A stretch of DNA of 33,056 nt from Candidatus Rokuibacteriota bacterium (GCA_003220335.1 QHSB01000089.1:1-33056), one strand, 5' to 3'; shown: positions 24,203 through 32,413, counted from the stretch's first letter. The notes: a model not told the origin generated them from the sequence alone. A program made the numbers and translations.

Positions 24203-25436
24203 GTGGAGCTGTTCGAGCAACCCGCCAGCGCGCCCGGGCCCGCGCCGCCCGGCCCCCTGGCGGATCGCATGCGGCCGCGCACGCTCGACGAGATCGTCGG
24301 TCAGGAGCACCTGCTCGGCCCCGGCCGCGTGCTGCGCACAGCACTCGAGCGTGGCGAGTTGCACTCGATGATCCTCTGGGGGCCGCCGGGCTCCGGCAAG
24401 ACCACGCTGGCCTCGCTGATGGCGCACGTCATGCCGCACGATCCTCTTCGTCGACGAGATCCACCGCTTCAACCGCGGGCAGCAGGACGCATTCCTGCCG
24501 CACGTCGAGAAGGGCACCATCGTGCTGATCGGCGCCACCACCGAGAACCCCTCGTTCGAGGTGAACGGCGCGCTGCTGTCGCGCTGCCGCGTGTATGTCC
24601 TGCGGCCGCTGGGCGAGCCCGAGGTCATCGAGATCCTTCGCCGCGCGCTGGCCGATGGCGAGCGCGGCCTGGGGGCTGCCGGCCTGAGCGTCGCCGCCGA
24701 CGCGCTCGCGCACATCGCCCGCCTGGCCAATGGCGACGCGCGGGCCGCGCTGAACGTGCTCGAGCTGGCCGCCCAGCTGGCCGCCGGCGGGACCATCACG
24801 GCGGCGACGATCCGCGAGGCGGGACAGCGGCGCACGCTGCTCTACGACAAGAGCGGCGAGGAGCACTACAACCTCATCTCCGCGCTCCACAAGTCGCTGC
24901 GTGACTCCGATCCGGACGCCTCGCTCTACTGGATGACGCGCATGCTCGACTCCGGCGAGGACCCGCTCTACGTCGCGCGGCGCCTGGTGCGCTTCGCCTC
25001 CGAAGACGTCGGCAACGCCGATCCCCAGGCGCTCATCCTCACGCTGGCCGCCAAAGACGCGTACGACTTCCTCGGCTCTCCGGAAGGTGAATTGGCCCTT
25101 GCCCAGGCGACGCTCTATCTCGCCTTGGCTCCGAAATCCAACGCGGCCTATGTCGCCTACAACGAGGCACGCGCCGATGTGGAGGCGGCGCCGGCCGAGC
25201 CGGTGCCGCTGCACATCCGCAACGCACCGACGGGTCTGATGAAGGAGCTCGGCTACGGCGAGGGCTATCAGTACGCCCACGACGCACCGGACGCGCGGGT
25301 GGACCAGGAGCACCTGCCGGAGTCGCTGCGTGGGCGCCGCTACTACCGGCCCGCGGACCGCGGGCTGGAGGCCGAGGTTGCCCGCCGCCTGGAAGCGTGG
25401 CGCCGCTGGCGCGTCGAGCAGCGCCGCCCGACCTAG
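24203..25436 (+). pseudogene. rarA: Replication-associated recombination protein A (MgsA/RarA AAA+ ATPase), internally deleted
   Basis: RarA is an AAA+ ATPase of the WRNIP1/RFC-like group acting at stalled replication forks. The N part in the GTG 24203 frame has [20 protein letters not shown] and Walker [10 protein letters not shown] at about residues 60-68, then stops matching after LMAHVM (24433). Walker B and the rest ([81 protein letters not shown]) continue in another frame from 24441 to the stop. In E. coli RarA about 40 residues separate these points; here about eight remain, so about 33 residues (roughly 100 nt, not a multiple of three) are missing. Either a real inactivating deletion or an assembly collapse. 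Confidence 0.88.
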
Positions 25437-25482
25437 AACCCGCTGGCACCGTCTTTGCGAGTCTGGCGTTCGGAGGTGTTCT

Positions 25483-26190
25483 ATGAAACTCGCCCTCACC
25501 GCTATCGCTGTCCTCTTGCTCGCCGGGCCCGCCCTGGCCGCCCCCGGTGACCCGCGCACGGTGCGCGGCAGTCTCGAGTGGCCGGCGTCGCTGTCCGCCG
25601 AGCCGTTCATCGTGGTTCGCGGTGACGACGGCCGGCTGTACTACGCCGACGTCAGCAGCGCCCAGCGGATGAACGCGGGCGCGATCTCCGGGCGCATCTC
25701 CGTCGTCGGCGTCGAGGGCACCCAGCCGCATGAGGTCCACGCCGTGGTCATCGGCGCGGGCGATTCCGCGCTGACGTTCGCGACCCCGACCGTCCCCACG
25801 CCGGCCGAGGCCGCCGCCGGCGCGCCGTCGTCGCTGCCGCGCCAGGCCATCACCCCGCCGCCGGGCGCGGTGCCGTCTGCTCAGCCGCCGGCTCAGCCGC
25901 CGGCCGCCCAACCCACGCCCATGGTCCCCCGACCTGCCGTCGGCGAGGATCTCTGGCAGGTGCAGGGCAAGGTGGCGTCCGTGACGCCTCGCGAGTTCGT
26001 GGTAGAGACGAAGCCCGGTCAGACGGTGCGGGTAGACGTCACCAAGCTGAGCCCCTGGACCCGTGACGCCGTGCGCCCCGGAGACCAGGTCAAGCTGTTC
26101 GGAGTACCGCAAAAAGATCGCCGACTCGTGGCAAACGGGTTCATTCAGGAAGTACCCACGACCCCTTCCGCGGCGACCGGAAGCCGCTAA
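25483..26190 (+). CDS. Exported protein of unknown function with two small beta domains
   Basis: A 235-aa protein. The signal peptide MKLALTAIAVLLLAGPALA is cleaved before APGD. A beta-rich N domain (residues ~25-95, GSLEWPASLSAEPFIVVRGD) is followed by a Pro/Ala/Gln-rich linker (~100-145) and a second beta-rich domain (LWQVQGKVASVTPREFVVET ... PGDQVKLFG) resembling the OB-like DUF5666-type fold. The SD GGAGGT is 6 nt before the ATG. No catalytic motif is seen. It stands alone between rarA and ddl. Confidence 0.75.
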   Translation: MKLALTAIAVLLLAGPALAAPGDPRTVRGSLEWPASLSAEPFIVVRGDDGRLYYADVSSAQRMNAGAISGRISVVGVEGTQPHEVHAVVIGAGDSALTFATPTVPTPAEAAAGAPSSLPRQAITPPPGAVPSAQPPAQPPAAQPTPMVPRPAVGEDLWQVQGKVASVTPREFVVETKPGQTVRVDVTKLSPWTRDAVRPGDQVKLFGVPQKDRRLVANGFIQEVPTTPSAATGSR

Positions 26191-26223
26191 GGGCCCCCGT
26201 CACCGCCTGCTAGAATGCGGGGC

Positions 26224-27357
26224 ATGACCCCGCTTCGCGTGGGGGTGATCTTTGGCGGGCGGTCGGGCGAGCACGAGGTCTCGCTCGCCTCGGCCGCATC
26301 GGTGATCGCCGCGCTGGAGCATCGCGGCCACACCGTCGTTCCCATCGGCATCGGCCGCGACGGCCGCTGGGTCGTCGGCGGCGATCCCCTGCGCGCCCTC
26401 GCCTCCCAGGCGCGCGTCGGGCTGCCGAGTGGCGACGCGACGGGCGCAGTGAAGAAGGCGCTCGCCGACCGCGCCGAGAGCGCCGACACCACGCTCGCCT
26501 CCACCGCCATGGTACGCACGGAGCCCGCCGGCGGCATGCCCGCGGAGCTGCGCGCGGGGCTCGACGTCGTGATCGTCATGCTCCACGGCCCCTACGGCGA
26601 GGACGGCACCATCCAGGGTCTCCTCGAGCTGGCCGACGTGCCCTACGTCGGCGCCGGCGTGCTCGCGTCCGCGGTCGGCATGGACAAGGCGACGATGAAG
26701 GCGGTCTTCTCCGCCCACGGCCTGCCGATCGTCGAATACACGGTGGTGCTGCGGCACGAGTGGCGCGAGCGGCCCGAGCGCGTCGCGCGCCGCGTGGCCG
26801 AGGTCACCGGTTTCCCCTGCTTCGTGAAGCCGTCGAATCTCGGCTCCAGCGTCGGCATCAGCCGCGTCACGGAGGCGGCCGCGCTGCCCGCCGCCCTGGA
26901 CGAGGCGGCGCGTCACGACCGTAAGATCGTCGTCGAGCGCGCCGTGCGCAAGCCGCGCGAGGTCGAGGTGAGCGTGCTCGGCAACGACGCGCCCGAGGCG
27001 TCGCTGCCCGGCGAGATCACGTACGACGCCGAGTGGTACGACTACGCGACGAAGTACGCCGAGGGCCAGGCGCGGATCACGGTGCCGGCGTCCATCGGGC
27101 CCGCGCTCACGGCGCGCGTGCGCGACATTGCGGTGGCCGCCTTCCGCGCCATCGACGCCTCGGGCATGGCGCGGGTGGACTTCTTCCTCGAGAGCGACCG
27201 CGTCATCCTGAACGAGATCAACACCATCCCCGGCTTCACCGCGACCAGCGCCTATGCCCGGCTCTGGGAGGCCACGGGTCTCGCCTACGGCGAGCTGATC
27301 GAGCGCCTCATCGCGCTCGCCCTCGAACGCCACCGGGATACGAGGCACACGGGTTGA
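26224..27357 (+). CDS. ddl: D-alanine--D-alanine ligase
   Basis: A 377-aa ATP-grasp enzyme joining two D-Ala for the peptidoglycan stem peptide. Seen are VGVIFGGRSGEHEVSLASA at the N terminus, VMLHGPYGEDGTIQGLLEL, the central ATP-grasp region PCFVKPSNLGSSVGISRV, and the Mg-binding C terminus VILNEINTIPGFTATSAY. ATG 26224 gives the usual family N terminus; ATG 26215 is 9 nt upstream in frame. It is followed by a tandem-repeat spacer and murG, not by the rest of the mur/fts cluster. Confidence 0.95.
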   Translation: MTPLRVGVIFGGRSGEHEVSLASAASVIAALEHRGHTVVPIGIGRDGRWVVGGDPLRALASQARVGLPSGDATGAVKKALADRAESADTTLASTAMVRTEPAGGMPAELRAGLDVVIVMLHGPYGEDGTIQGLLELADVPYVGAGVLASAVGMDKATMKAVFSAHGLPIVEYTVVLRHEWRERPERVARRVAEVTGFPCFVKPSNLGSSVGISRVTEAAALPAALDEAARHDRKIVVERAVRKPREVEVSVLGNDAPEASLPGEITYDAEWYDYATKYAEGQARITVPASIGPALTARVRDIAVAAFRAIDASGMARVDFFLESDRVILNEINTIPGFTATSAYARLWEATGLAYGELIERLIALALERHRDTRHTG

Positions 27358-27383
27358 CCGCGAGCGCGCGAGCGGGCCACGGG

Positions 27384-27562
27384 CGATGATCGCCCGACCG
27401 TCGAGCGCCGGAGCCCTGCGAGACCGTGCGCGATGATCGCCCGACCGTCGAGCGCCGGAGCCCTGCACGGCCCCCGCGCGATGATCGCCCGACCGTCGAG
27501 CGCCGGAGCCCTGCACGGCCCCCGCGCGATGATCGCCCGACCGTCGAGCGCCGGAGCCCTGC
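27384..27562 (+). repeat. Tandem array: four perfect 36-bp repeats, 48-bp period
   Basis: Four identical 36-bp units begin at 27384, 27431, 27479 and 27527 (start CGATGATCGCCCGACC, end CCGGAGCCCTGC). They are separated by spacers of 11, 12 and 12 nt; the last two spacers are identical. The 48-bp period equals 16 codons, so all copies stay in frame with murG (RDDRPTVERRSPARPP units) and are also open on the minus strand. Each unit carries a short inverted repeat, GCGAT-G-ATCGC. The spacers are too short and too alike for a CRISPR. It fills the ddl-murG gap. Confidence 0.95.
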
Positions 27563-27587
27563 GAAGGCGCTCCGACGCGAAATACCA

Positions 27588-28691
27588 ATGATCGTCATCG
27601 CAGGCGGCGGCACGGGCGGCCACACTTCGCCCGGGCTCGCCGTCGCCGCTGCGCTCCGCGCGCGCGGCATCGCCTGCGAGTGGATCGGCAGCCGCACCGG
27701 CCTCGAGGCGCGCCGCGCGCCGGAGGCCGGCATCCCGTATCACGCGATCCGCACGGGCAAGCTGCGCCGCGCGCTCGCGTGGCAGAACGTCCCCGACGTC
27801 TTCGTCAACGCGCCGGCCGGCGTGCTCCAGGCGTGGCGCCTGCTCCGGCGCCTGCGACCGCGCGTCGTGTTCGCCACCGGCGGCTTCGTCGCCCTGCCCG
27901 TCGCGCTGGCCGGCGCGCTCGCGCGCGTGCCCGTCGTGGTCCACGAGCAGACGGCGGTGCCCGGGCTCGCCAACCGCGTGGCCGCGCGCGTCGCGCGCCG
28001 CGTGGCGGTGACGTTCGCGGAGTCGGCGGACGTCTTCGGCGGGACGGCGACGGTCGTCACCGGTAATCCGCTGCGGCCCGAGCTGCGCACGGGCAGGCGC
28101 GCGGCGGCGCTCGAGCGCTTCGGCTTCGACCCGGCGCTGCCGGTCGTCTACGTCACGGGCGGCGCCCAGGGCTCGCACGCGATCAACCGCGCCATCGGCG
28201 AGGTGCTCGCCGAGCTGCTGACGCAGACGCAGGTGGTGCACCAGTCGGGCGACAACCACGCGACGGGCGACCGCGTCTGGCTGCAGGCCCGGCGCGCCGC
28301 GCTCGCCCCCGCGCTCGCCGCGCGCTACGCGCTCCGGCCGTGGGTCGGCGACGAGCTGGCCGACGTCTATGCGGCGGCCGCGCTCGTCGTCAGCCGCGCC
28401 GGCGCCGGAACGGTCAACGAGTGCTGCCAGCTCGGCGTGCCCGCGCTCTACATTCCGCTGCCGAGCGCCGCCGGCGACGAGCAGACGGCCAACGCGAAGC
28501 TGGTCGGCCGCGCCGGCGGCTGCGCGATCCTGCCCCAGGCGGCGATGACGCCCGCGCTGCTGCGCGAGCGCATCCAGCAGCTGCTGGCGGACCCCGCGCG
28601 GCTCAAAGAGATGGGCGAGCGCGCGCGCACGCTCGCCGTCCCCGACGCCGCCGACCGCATCGCCGACTTGCTGCTGGAGATCGCTGCGTGA
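27588..28691 (+). CDS. murG: UDP-GlcNAc:undecaprenyl-pyrophosphoryl-MurNAc-pentapeptide transferase MurG
   Basis: A 367-aa GT-B glycosyltransferase making lipid II at the inner membrane face. Seen are the N-terminal glycine loop IAGGGTGGHTSPGLAVA, GKLRRALAWQN, VFATGGFVALPVALAG, VVHEQTAVPGLANRVAARVA, GNPLRPEL, VTGGAQGSHAINRAIGEVL, HQSG, and the donor site VVSRAGAGTVNECCQLGVPA with LPSAAGDEQTANA. ATG 27588 gives the expected N terminus. The frame stays open upstream through the repeat array to ATG 27426 (54 extra residues), but those residues are repeat-encoded. MurG usually has HEQN where this has HEQT. Confidence 0.92.
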   Translation: MIVIAGGGTGGHTSPGLAVAAALRARGIACEWIGSRTGLEARRAPEAGIPYHAIRTGKLRRALAWQNVPDVFVNAPAGVLQAWRLLRRLRPRVVFATGGFVALPVALAGALARVPVVVHEQTAVPGLANRVAARVARRVAVTFAESADVFGGTATVVTGNPLRPELRTGRRAAALERFGFDPALPVVYVTGGAQGSHAINRAIGEVLAELLTQTQVVHQSGDNHATGDRVWLQARRAALAPALAARYALRPWVGDELADVYAAAALVVSRAGAGTVNECCQLGVPALYIPLPSAAGDEQTANAKLVGRAGGCAILPQAAMTPALLRERIQQLLADPARLKEMGERARTLAVPDAADRIADLLLEIAA

Positions 28692-28693
28692 GC

Positions 28694-28720
28694 GGTGCGG
28701 GGGGCGGCGCGCCCCGCACC
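28694..28720. terminator. Hairpin between convergent murG and endonuclease genes
   Basis: A 9-bp perfect GC stem GGTGCGGGG (28694-28702) with CCCCGCACC (28712-28720) and a 9-nt loop, placed 2 nt after the murG stop and 15 nt from the end of the convergent gene. It has no U-tract and could work in both directions. Confidence 0.7.
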
Positions 28721-28735
28721 ACCTTCGCGCGAGCT

Positions 28736-29458
28736 TCACAGCCGCGGCGCGCGGCCGCGCAGGTCGCGACGGAGGGGGCACGCGGCGCAGCGCGGGACCG
28801 CGCGGCAGTAGGTTTTGCCGACGGCGACGAGCACCGCGTGAAACTCGTTGAAGAGCGCCGGATCGGACGGCAGGTGCGTCTGCACGAACTCGCGCGCGGC
28901 CTCGTAGTCCGCGCCCGGCGCCAGCAGCCGGTGGCGCGCCAGGACGCGACGGGCGTAAGTGTCGGCGACGAAGACGGGGCGGCCCGCGGCGTAGAGCAGG
29001 ATCGCATCAACCGTCTCGGGCCCGAGCCCCGGCACGGCGAGCAGCTCGCGGCGCAGCGGGCCGAGCGCGGCGCGGCGCATCCCCTCGAAGCGCCCGCCGA
29101 AGCGCGCGAGGAGCCACGCCGTGAAATCGCGCAGGCGGCGCGCCTTCAGCCGATACGTTCCCGCGGGTCGGATGGCCTCGGCGATCACGGCCTCCGGCGC
29201 GGCGGCGAGGGCGCGCGCGCTCAGCCGTCCACGCGCGCGCAGCGCGGCGACGGCGCGCGCGGCCTGGCTCCATGCGGTGTGCTGCGTGAGGATGGCGCCC
29301 ACCGCGATCTCGAATGGCGTCCGGCCGGGCCACCAGCCTTGCGGGCCGAAGCGGCGCAGCAGGTCGCGGTAGAGGCGCAGCAGGCGCGCGCGGACAAGGT
29401 CGCGCGGCGGCCCGGGGATGCGCCGCCACGCCGAGAGCGCCAGGCGGGCTGACCGCAT
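28736..29458 (-). CDS. Endonuclease III-like (HhH-GPD) DNA glycosylase
   Basis: About 240 aa. It is a base-excision-repair fold: GWWPGRTPFEIAVGAILTQH, then the helix-hairpin-helix VPGLGPETVDAILLYAAG and the catalytic region PVFVADTYARRVLARH (Asp of the GPD loop). This matches the endonuclease III-domain group rather than classic Nth, because the usual catalytic Lys in the HhH is replaced (PETVD). The C-terminal iron-sulfur loop reads YCRAVPRCAACPLRRDL: three cysteines are present but the fourth (C-x5-C) position is Leu. ATG 29458 is preferred; ATG 29470 and 29473 are alternatives. Its start overlaps the divergent gene's ATG (GCATGC). Confidence 0.85.
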   Translation of the reverse strand: MRSARLALSAWRRIPGPPRDLVRARLLRLYRDLLRRFGPQGWWPGRTPFEIAVGAILTQHTAWSQAARAVAALRARGRLSARALAAAPEAVIAEAIRPAGTYRLKARRLRDFTAWLLARFGGRFEGMRRAALGPLRRELLAVPGLGPETVDAILLYAAGRPVFVADTYARRVLARHRLLAPGADYEAAREFVQTHLPSDPALFNEFHAVLVAVGKTYCRAVPRCAACPLRRDLRGRAPRL

Positions 29459-30428
29459 GCTCGGCGCCATCATCCTGGCCCAGGCGTTGACGCTCGCGGT
29501 GAGCGGGCCGACGTCGTCACCCGAGTATCTTCCTCTGCGCGTGGCCGAGGCGGAAGGCTACTTCGCGAAGGAAGGCCTCGCGGTGACGCTCAAGACGACA
29601 CGCGCCGAGCCGGGCGCCGCGGAGGCGCTGGCCCAGGGCCAGGTCGATCTCGCGGCGACCTCGCTCGAGGCGATCCTGCGCTTCGGCCCGCGCACGGCGA
29701 AGCAGGGGCCCCGCCTCGTGCTGGGGCTCACGGCGGCGCCGCCGGTCGCGCTCGTGGTCGCCGAGAGTCAGAAGGAGCTCGTGCGCTCGCTCGAGCACCT
29801 GCCGGGCACGCGCGTGGGCATCACGTCGCCCGGGGCGCCCGAGCAGGCGTGGCTCGCGTGGCTGCTGGCGCGCGCCGGGCTCAGCCCGGGGCAGGTGTTG
29901 CTGGTGAGCCGCGGCGAGCGCGGCCTGTCGCACGCCGTCGAGACCGGGGACGTCCACGCCGCGCTCCTGCGCGAGCCGGCGGCCTCGCGGCTGCTTGCGG
30001 CCGGCCAGGCGCGCCTGCTCGTCGATCTCCGCACGCCGGTCGCGGTGCGCCAGGCGCTGGGCGCGGGCACCGTCAACGCCGCCGTCTTCATGCGTGCCGA
30101 CCGGCGCGTGCGCGACCGCGAGCTGGCCGCATTCCACCGGGCGGTCCTCGCCGCCGAGAGCCGCCTCGCGACCGCCACGGCGGCGGAGCTGGCCGAGCGG
30201 CTGTCGAGCTCGATCACGGTGCCGTCCGAGGAGTTCCAGGGGCGGCTCGAGGCCTGCCGCGCCCTCTATCTCGACGACGGCGCCGTCACCATCGCTCAGG
30301 TGCGGGAGACGCTCACGATGATTCGCGCTCACGTCGTGCTGCCCGCCACGGCCCTCGTCCCGCCGCCGGAAGAGCTCCTGTACGCCGTCTCGCGGCGGGC
30401 CATCAAGCCCGCGTCGACGGCGCGCTGA
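29457..30428 (+). CDS. NitT/TauT-family (NMT1/THI5-like) substrate-binding protein
   Basis: A 323-aa exported solute-binding protein. A hydrophobic N terminus (AIILAQALTLAVSGPTSS) serves as signal. The mature part begins EYLPLRVAEAEGYFAKEGLA, then ALAQGQVDLAATSLEAILRF and GTRVGITSPGAPEQAWLAWL, typical of the SsuA/TauA/NMT1 fold. ABC permease and ATPase partners are not adjacent, so the transporter is incomplete here and the ligand (sulfonate, nitrate, pyrimidine or other) is unknown. ATG 29418 would add a positively charged n-region (MRRHAESARRADR) but would overlap the divergent gene by about 40 bp. It overlaps the convergent maf end by 26 bp. Confidence 0.8.
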   Translation: MLGAIILAQALTLAVSGPTSSPEYLPLRVAEAEGYFAKEGLAVTLKTTRAEPGAAEALAQGQVDLAATSLEAILRFGPRTAKQGPRLVLGLTAAPPVALVVAESQKELVRSLEHLPGTRVGITSPGAPEQAWLAWLLARAGLSPGQVLLVSRGERGLSHAVETGDVHAALLREPAASRLLAAGQARLLVDLRTPVAVRQALGAGTVNAAVFMRADRRVRDRELAAFHRAVLAAESRLATATAAELAERLSSSITVPSEEFQGRLEACRALYLDDGAVTIAQVRETLTMIRAHVVLPATALVPPPEELLYAVSRRAIKPASTAR

Positions 30429-31014
30429 CGGCGACTCCGAAGCCTCGCAGCAGCGCCGCCGTGGTCTCGAGCGGCAGACCCACGACGTTGCTCCGCGAGC
30501 CCTTCAGCCCGGCCACGAGCGTGCCGCCGGCGCCCTGGATCGCGTAGGCGCCGGCCTTGTCGAGCGGCTCGCCACCCGCCACGTAGGCGTCGATGGCCGC
30601 GTCGGAGTACGCGGCCATCGTGACGCGGCTGATCACGGTCTCGGTGGCGTGACGTCCGCTCGCCGCGTCCAGCACGGCCACGCCGGTCATGACCTCGTGC
30701 GTCCGGCCGCGGAGGGTCTGGAGCATCGACCGCGCCTCGGCGCGGTCGGCCGGCTTGCCGAGCGCCCGGCCGTCGATCACCACGATCGTGTCGGCGGCGA
30801 CGATCAGCCCGGTGCGCCGCGCCGCGGCGACGGCGCGGGCCTTCCTGAGCGCGAGCGCGGCGACGGCCTCCGGCAGCGCGATGGGCTCGAGCGTCTCGTC
30901 CGCGTCGCTCGGCACAACCTCGAACGTCAGGCCGAGCGAGGCGAGCAGCTCGCGGCGGCGCGGGGAGGCGGAGGCAAGAATCAGGCGCGCGGCGCCGCTC
31001 ACCGGCGCTGTCAT
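30403..31014 (-). CDS. maf: Maf-family nucleoside triphosphate pyrophosphatase
   Basis: A 203-aa house-cleaning enzyme hydrolysing dTTP/UTP or modified NTPs to monophosphates. Motifs: N-terminal LILASASPRRRELLASLGL, SDADETLEP, the catalytic AADTIVVIDGRALGKP, LQTLRGRTHEVMTGV and AGAYAIQGAGG. The start ATG 31014 is 38 bp beyond the speE stop, with the speE terminator between. The open frame extends further upstream but reads antisense-like sequence inside speE. There is no clear SD. Confidence 0.93.
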   Translation of the reverse strand: MTAPVSGAARLILASASPRRRELLASLGLTFEVVPSDADETLEPIALPEAVAALALRKARAVAAARRTGLIVAADTIVVIDGRALGKPADRAEARSMLQTLRGRTHEVMTGVAVLDAASGRHATETVISRVTMAAYSDAAIDAYVAGGEPLDKAGAYAIQGAGGTLVAGLKGSRSNVVGLPLETTAALLRGFGVAVSAPSTRA

Positions 31015-31028
31015 TAGATAGGGGGAAA

Positions 31029-31047
31029 GGGGGACTTCGAGTCCCCC
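31029..31047 (-). terminator. Terminator hairpin of the speD-speE operon
   Basis: A perfect 8-bp stem GGGGGACT-TCG-AGTCCCCC starts 6 nt beyond the speE stop. On the minus strand it is followed by a pyrimidine-rich stretch (CTTTCCCCCTATC). It separates speE from maf. Confidence 0.7.
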
Positions 31048-31052
31048 ATGTT

Positions 31053-31976
31053 CTAGGTGACGATCAGCGGATGGGTGTCGGTGATGACGCGCGTCTGGGC
31101 GTCGATCGCCGCGCGAATGTGCTTGGGGATGCTGAAGGCGTGCTGGTGTGTCAATCCGTCCCAGTAACCGAGGGCCGAGCCGGGGAGCCGCTCGGAGACG
31201 AGCTTGTCGATCATCTGCGGGCTCTGGGTTCGGGGATCGACCTTCTTGGTGGCGGTGATGAACCCCCACGGCGTGCCGAAGCACGAGATGAACGTCTGGT
31301 ACGCCGCCACCACCGGGAAGACCTCACGCAGCGTGCGGTGGATGGAGGTGAAGAAGTCCAGCTCGTTGAGCTTTGTCATCCCGGCCTGGAGTGTGATGGC
31401 GCCGCCGGGCGTGAGCCGGTCGCGCACCAGCGTGTAGAACTCCTTGGTGAACAGGAGACAGGCCGGCCCTTCCTCCAGCGGCTCGACCAGGTCGATGGTG
31501 ATGAAGTCGAACCGCTCGGAGGACCGTTCGAGGTAGGCGCGCGCGTCCTCGTGACGAACGTCGGCACGCGGATCCTCGAAGATCCCCTGGTGCATCTCCG
31601 GTAGGTGCTTCTTGCAGAGCTCGACGACCTCGCCGTCGATATCGACCATGACCCCGCGCTTGACGCTGGGGTAGCGAAGGATCTCGCGAAGGGTGGCCCC
31701 CTCACCGCCGCCGATGACCAGGCCCGACTCGGGCGCGTGATCGCAGGCCAGCATACCCGGGTGAACGAGCGCCTCGTGGTAGATGAAGTCTTCCGCCTGG
31801 CTCGACTGGATCCGGCCATCGAGCACCAGCAGCTTGCCGTAGGCGGCGGTTTCCATGATCTCGGCGTGCTGGAACTTGGTCTGGAGCTCGACAATGGTCC
31901 GCTTGATGGCGTGCATATGGCCCTCGACCGCGGTCGTGGGCTCGAAGAACCACTTGTAGGCCTGGGGGCTGATCAA
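31053..31976 (-). CDS. speE: Polyamine aminopropyltransferase (spermidine synthase)
   Basis: A 307-aa cytoplasmic enzyme transferring the aminopropyl group of decarboxylated SAM to putrescine or a related amine. It has an N-terminal beta domain (LLVLDGRIQSSQAEDFIYHE), the dcSAM site GLVIGGGEGATLREILRYP, MVDIDGEVVELCKKHLP, and DARAYLERSSERFDFITIDL with D-L-x-E-P in the gate position where many enzymes have D-S-x-D-P. The TTG start forms a TTGA overlap with the speD stop, so it is translated by coupling. With PdaD nearby the acceptor may be agmatine or putrescine; the sequence does not settle this. Confidence 0.93.
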   Translation of the reverse strand: MISPQAYKWFFEPTTAVEGHMHAIKRTIVELQTKFQHAEIMETAAYGKLLVLDGRIQSSQAEDFIYHEALVHPGMLACDHAPESGLVIGGGEGATLREILRYPSVKRGVMVDIDGEVVELCKKHLPEMHQGIFEDPRADVRHEDARAYLERSSERFDFITIDLVEPLEEGPACLLFTKEFYTLVRDRLTPGGAITLQAGMTKLNELDFFTSIHRTLREVFPVVAAYQTFISCFGTPWGFITATKKVDPRTQSPQMIDKLVSERLPGSALGYWDGLTHQHAFSIPKHIRAAIDAQTRVITDTHPLIVT

Positions 31977-32365
31977 CTGACGGCGACCGGCTTGTTGACG
32001 ATCGGCACCGCCGAGTTCAGGAACATCCCCCGCTGGACATCGACCACGGAGGTCCGCTCGGCGCCGAACTGCTCGACCAGATAATTGGCGGCCACCTCGG
32101 GCTGGAGCACGTCACCGCAGGAGAAGATGTCGACCGCGGCGTACTTGTACTCGGGCCAGGTGTGGATGGAGAGATGGGACTCGGCAATGACGACGACGCC
32201 GGAGATCCCGAACGGGTTGAACTCGTGGAAGACGACGTCGACGATGGTGGCCTGTGCTCGCTTCGCGGCCTCCACCAGGGCTCCCTTCACGTTCTCGAGA
32301 TTGTTGATGGCGTCAGAGTCGCAATCGAACAACTCGAGCAGCAGGTGCCGTCCCAGGGCGTTCAA
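31973..32365 (-). CDS. speD: S-adenosylmethionine decarboxylase proenzyme
   Basis: A 130-aa bacterial/archaeal-type class 1b proenzyme that self-cleaves to form a pyruvoyl cofactor. Cleavage is expected at Glu62-Ser63 in IAESHLSIHTWPE, the same numbering as the Thermotoga enzyme. GRHLLLELFDCDSD at the N terminus and YAAVDIFSCGD with the catalytic Cys are also present. TTG 32365 is the start: it gives the family N terminus (MNALGRHLL) and has SD AAAGGAGG 9-10 nt upstream. The open frame continues upstream without any family similarity. The first of two genes in the operon, it is preceded by a leader with an 11-codon ORF and a hairpin. Confidence 0.95.
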   Translation of the reverse strand: MNALGRHLLLELFDCDSDAINNLENVKGALVEAAKRAQATIVDVVFHEFNPFGISGVVVIAESHLSIHTWPEYKYAAVDIFSCGDVLQPEVAANYLVEQFGAERTSVVDVQRGMFLNSAVPIVNKPVAVS

Positions 32366-32397
32366 TCCACTGACCCTCCTTTGTCCGATCCGTCCAT
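32362..32397 (-). promoter_or_regulatory. 11-codon upstream ORF ending on the speD start
   Basis: ATG at 32397 opens MDGSDKGGSVD and closes at TGA 32364-32362, overlapping the TTG start of speD as TTGA. The speD SD lies inside this ORF. The uORF has its own SD-like GGAGAGG about 8 nt upstream. The same TTGA coupling joins speD to speE. Translation of the uORF could deliver ribosomes to the weak TTG start, or sense polyamine level, but this is inference from layout. Confidence 0.4.
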
Positions 32398-32413
32398 CTA
32401 CCGCACCTCTCCT

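Noticed and set aside
27384-27562. CRISPR array
   Set aside because: Repeats are 36 bp, but spacers are only 11-12 nt and two are identical; there are no cas genes and the array lies between housekeeping genes. It is a tandem repeat.
27426-27587. MurG start at 27426
   Set aside because: The extra 54 residues are repeat-encoded and the glycine loop begins right after ATG 27588; kept only as an observation.
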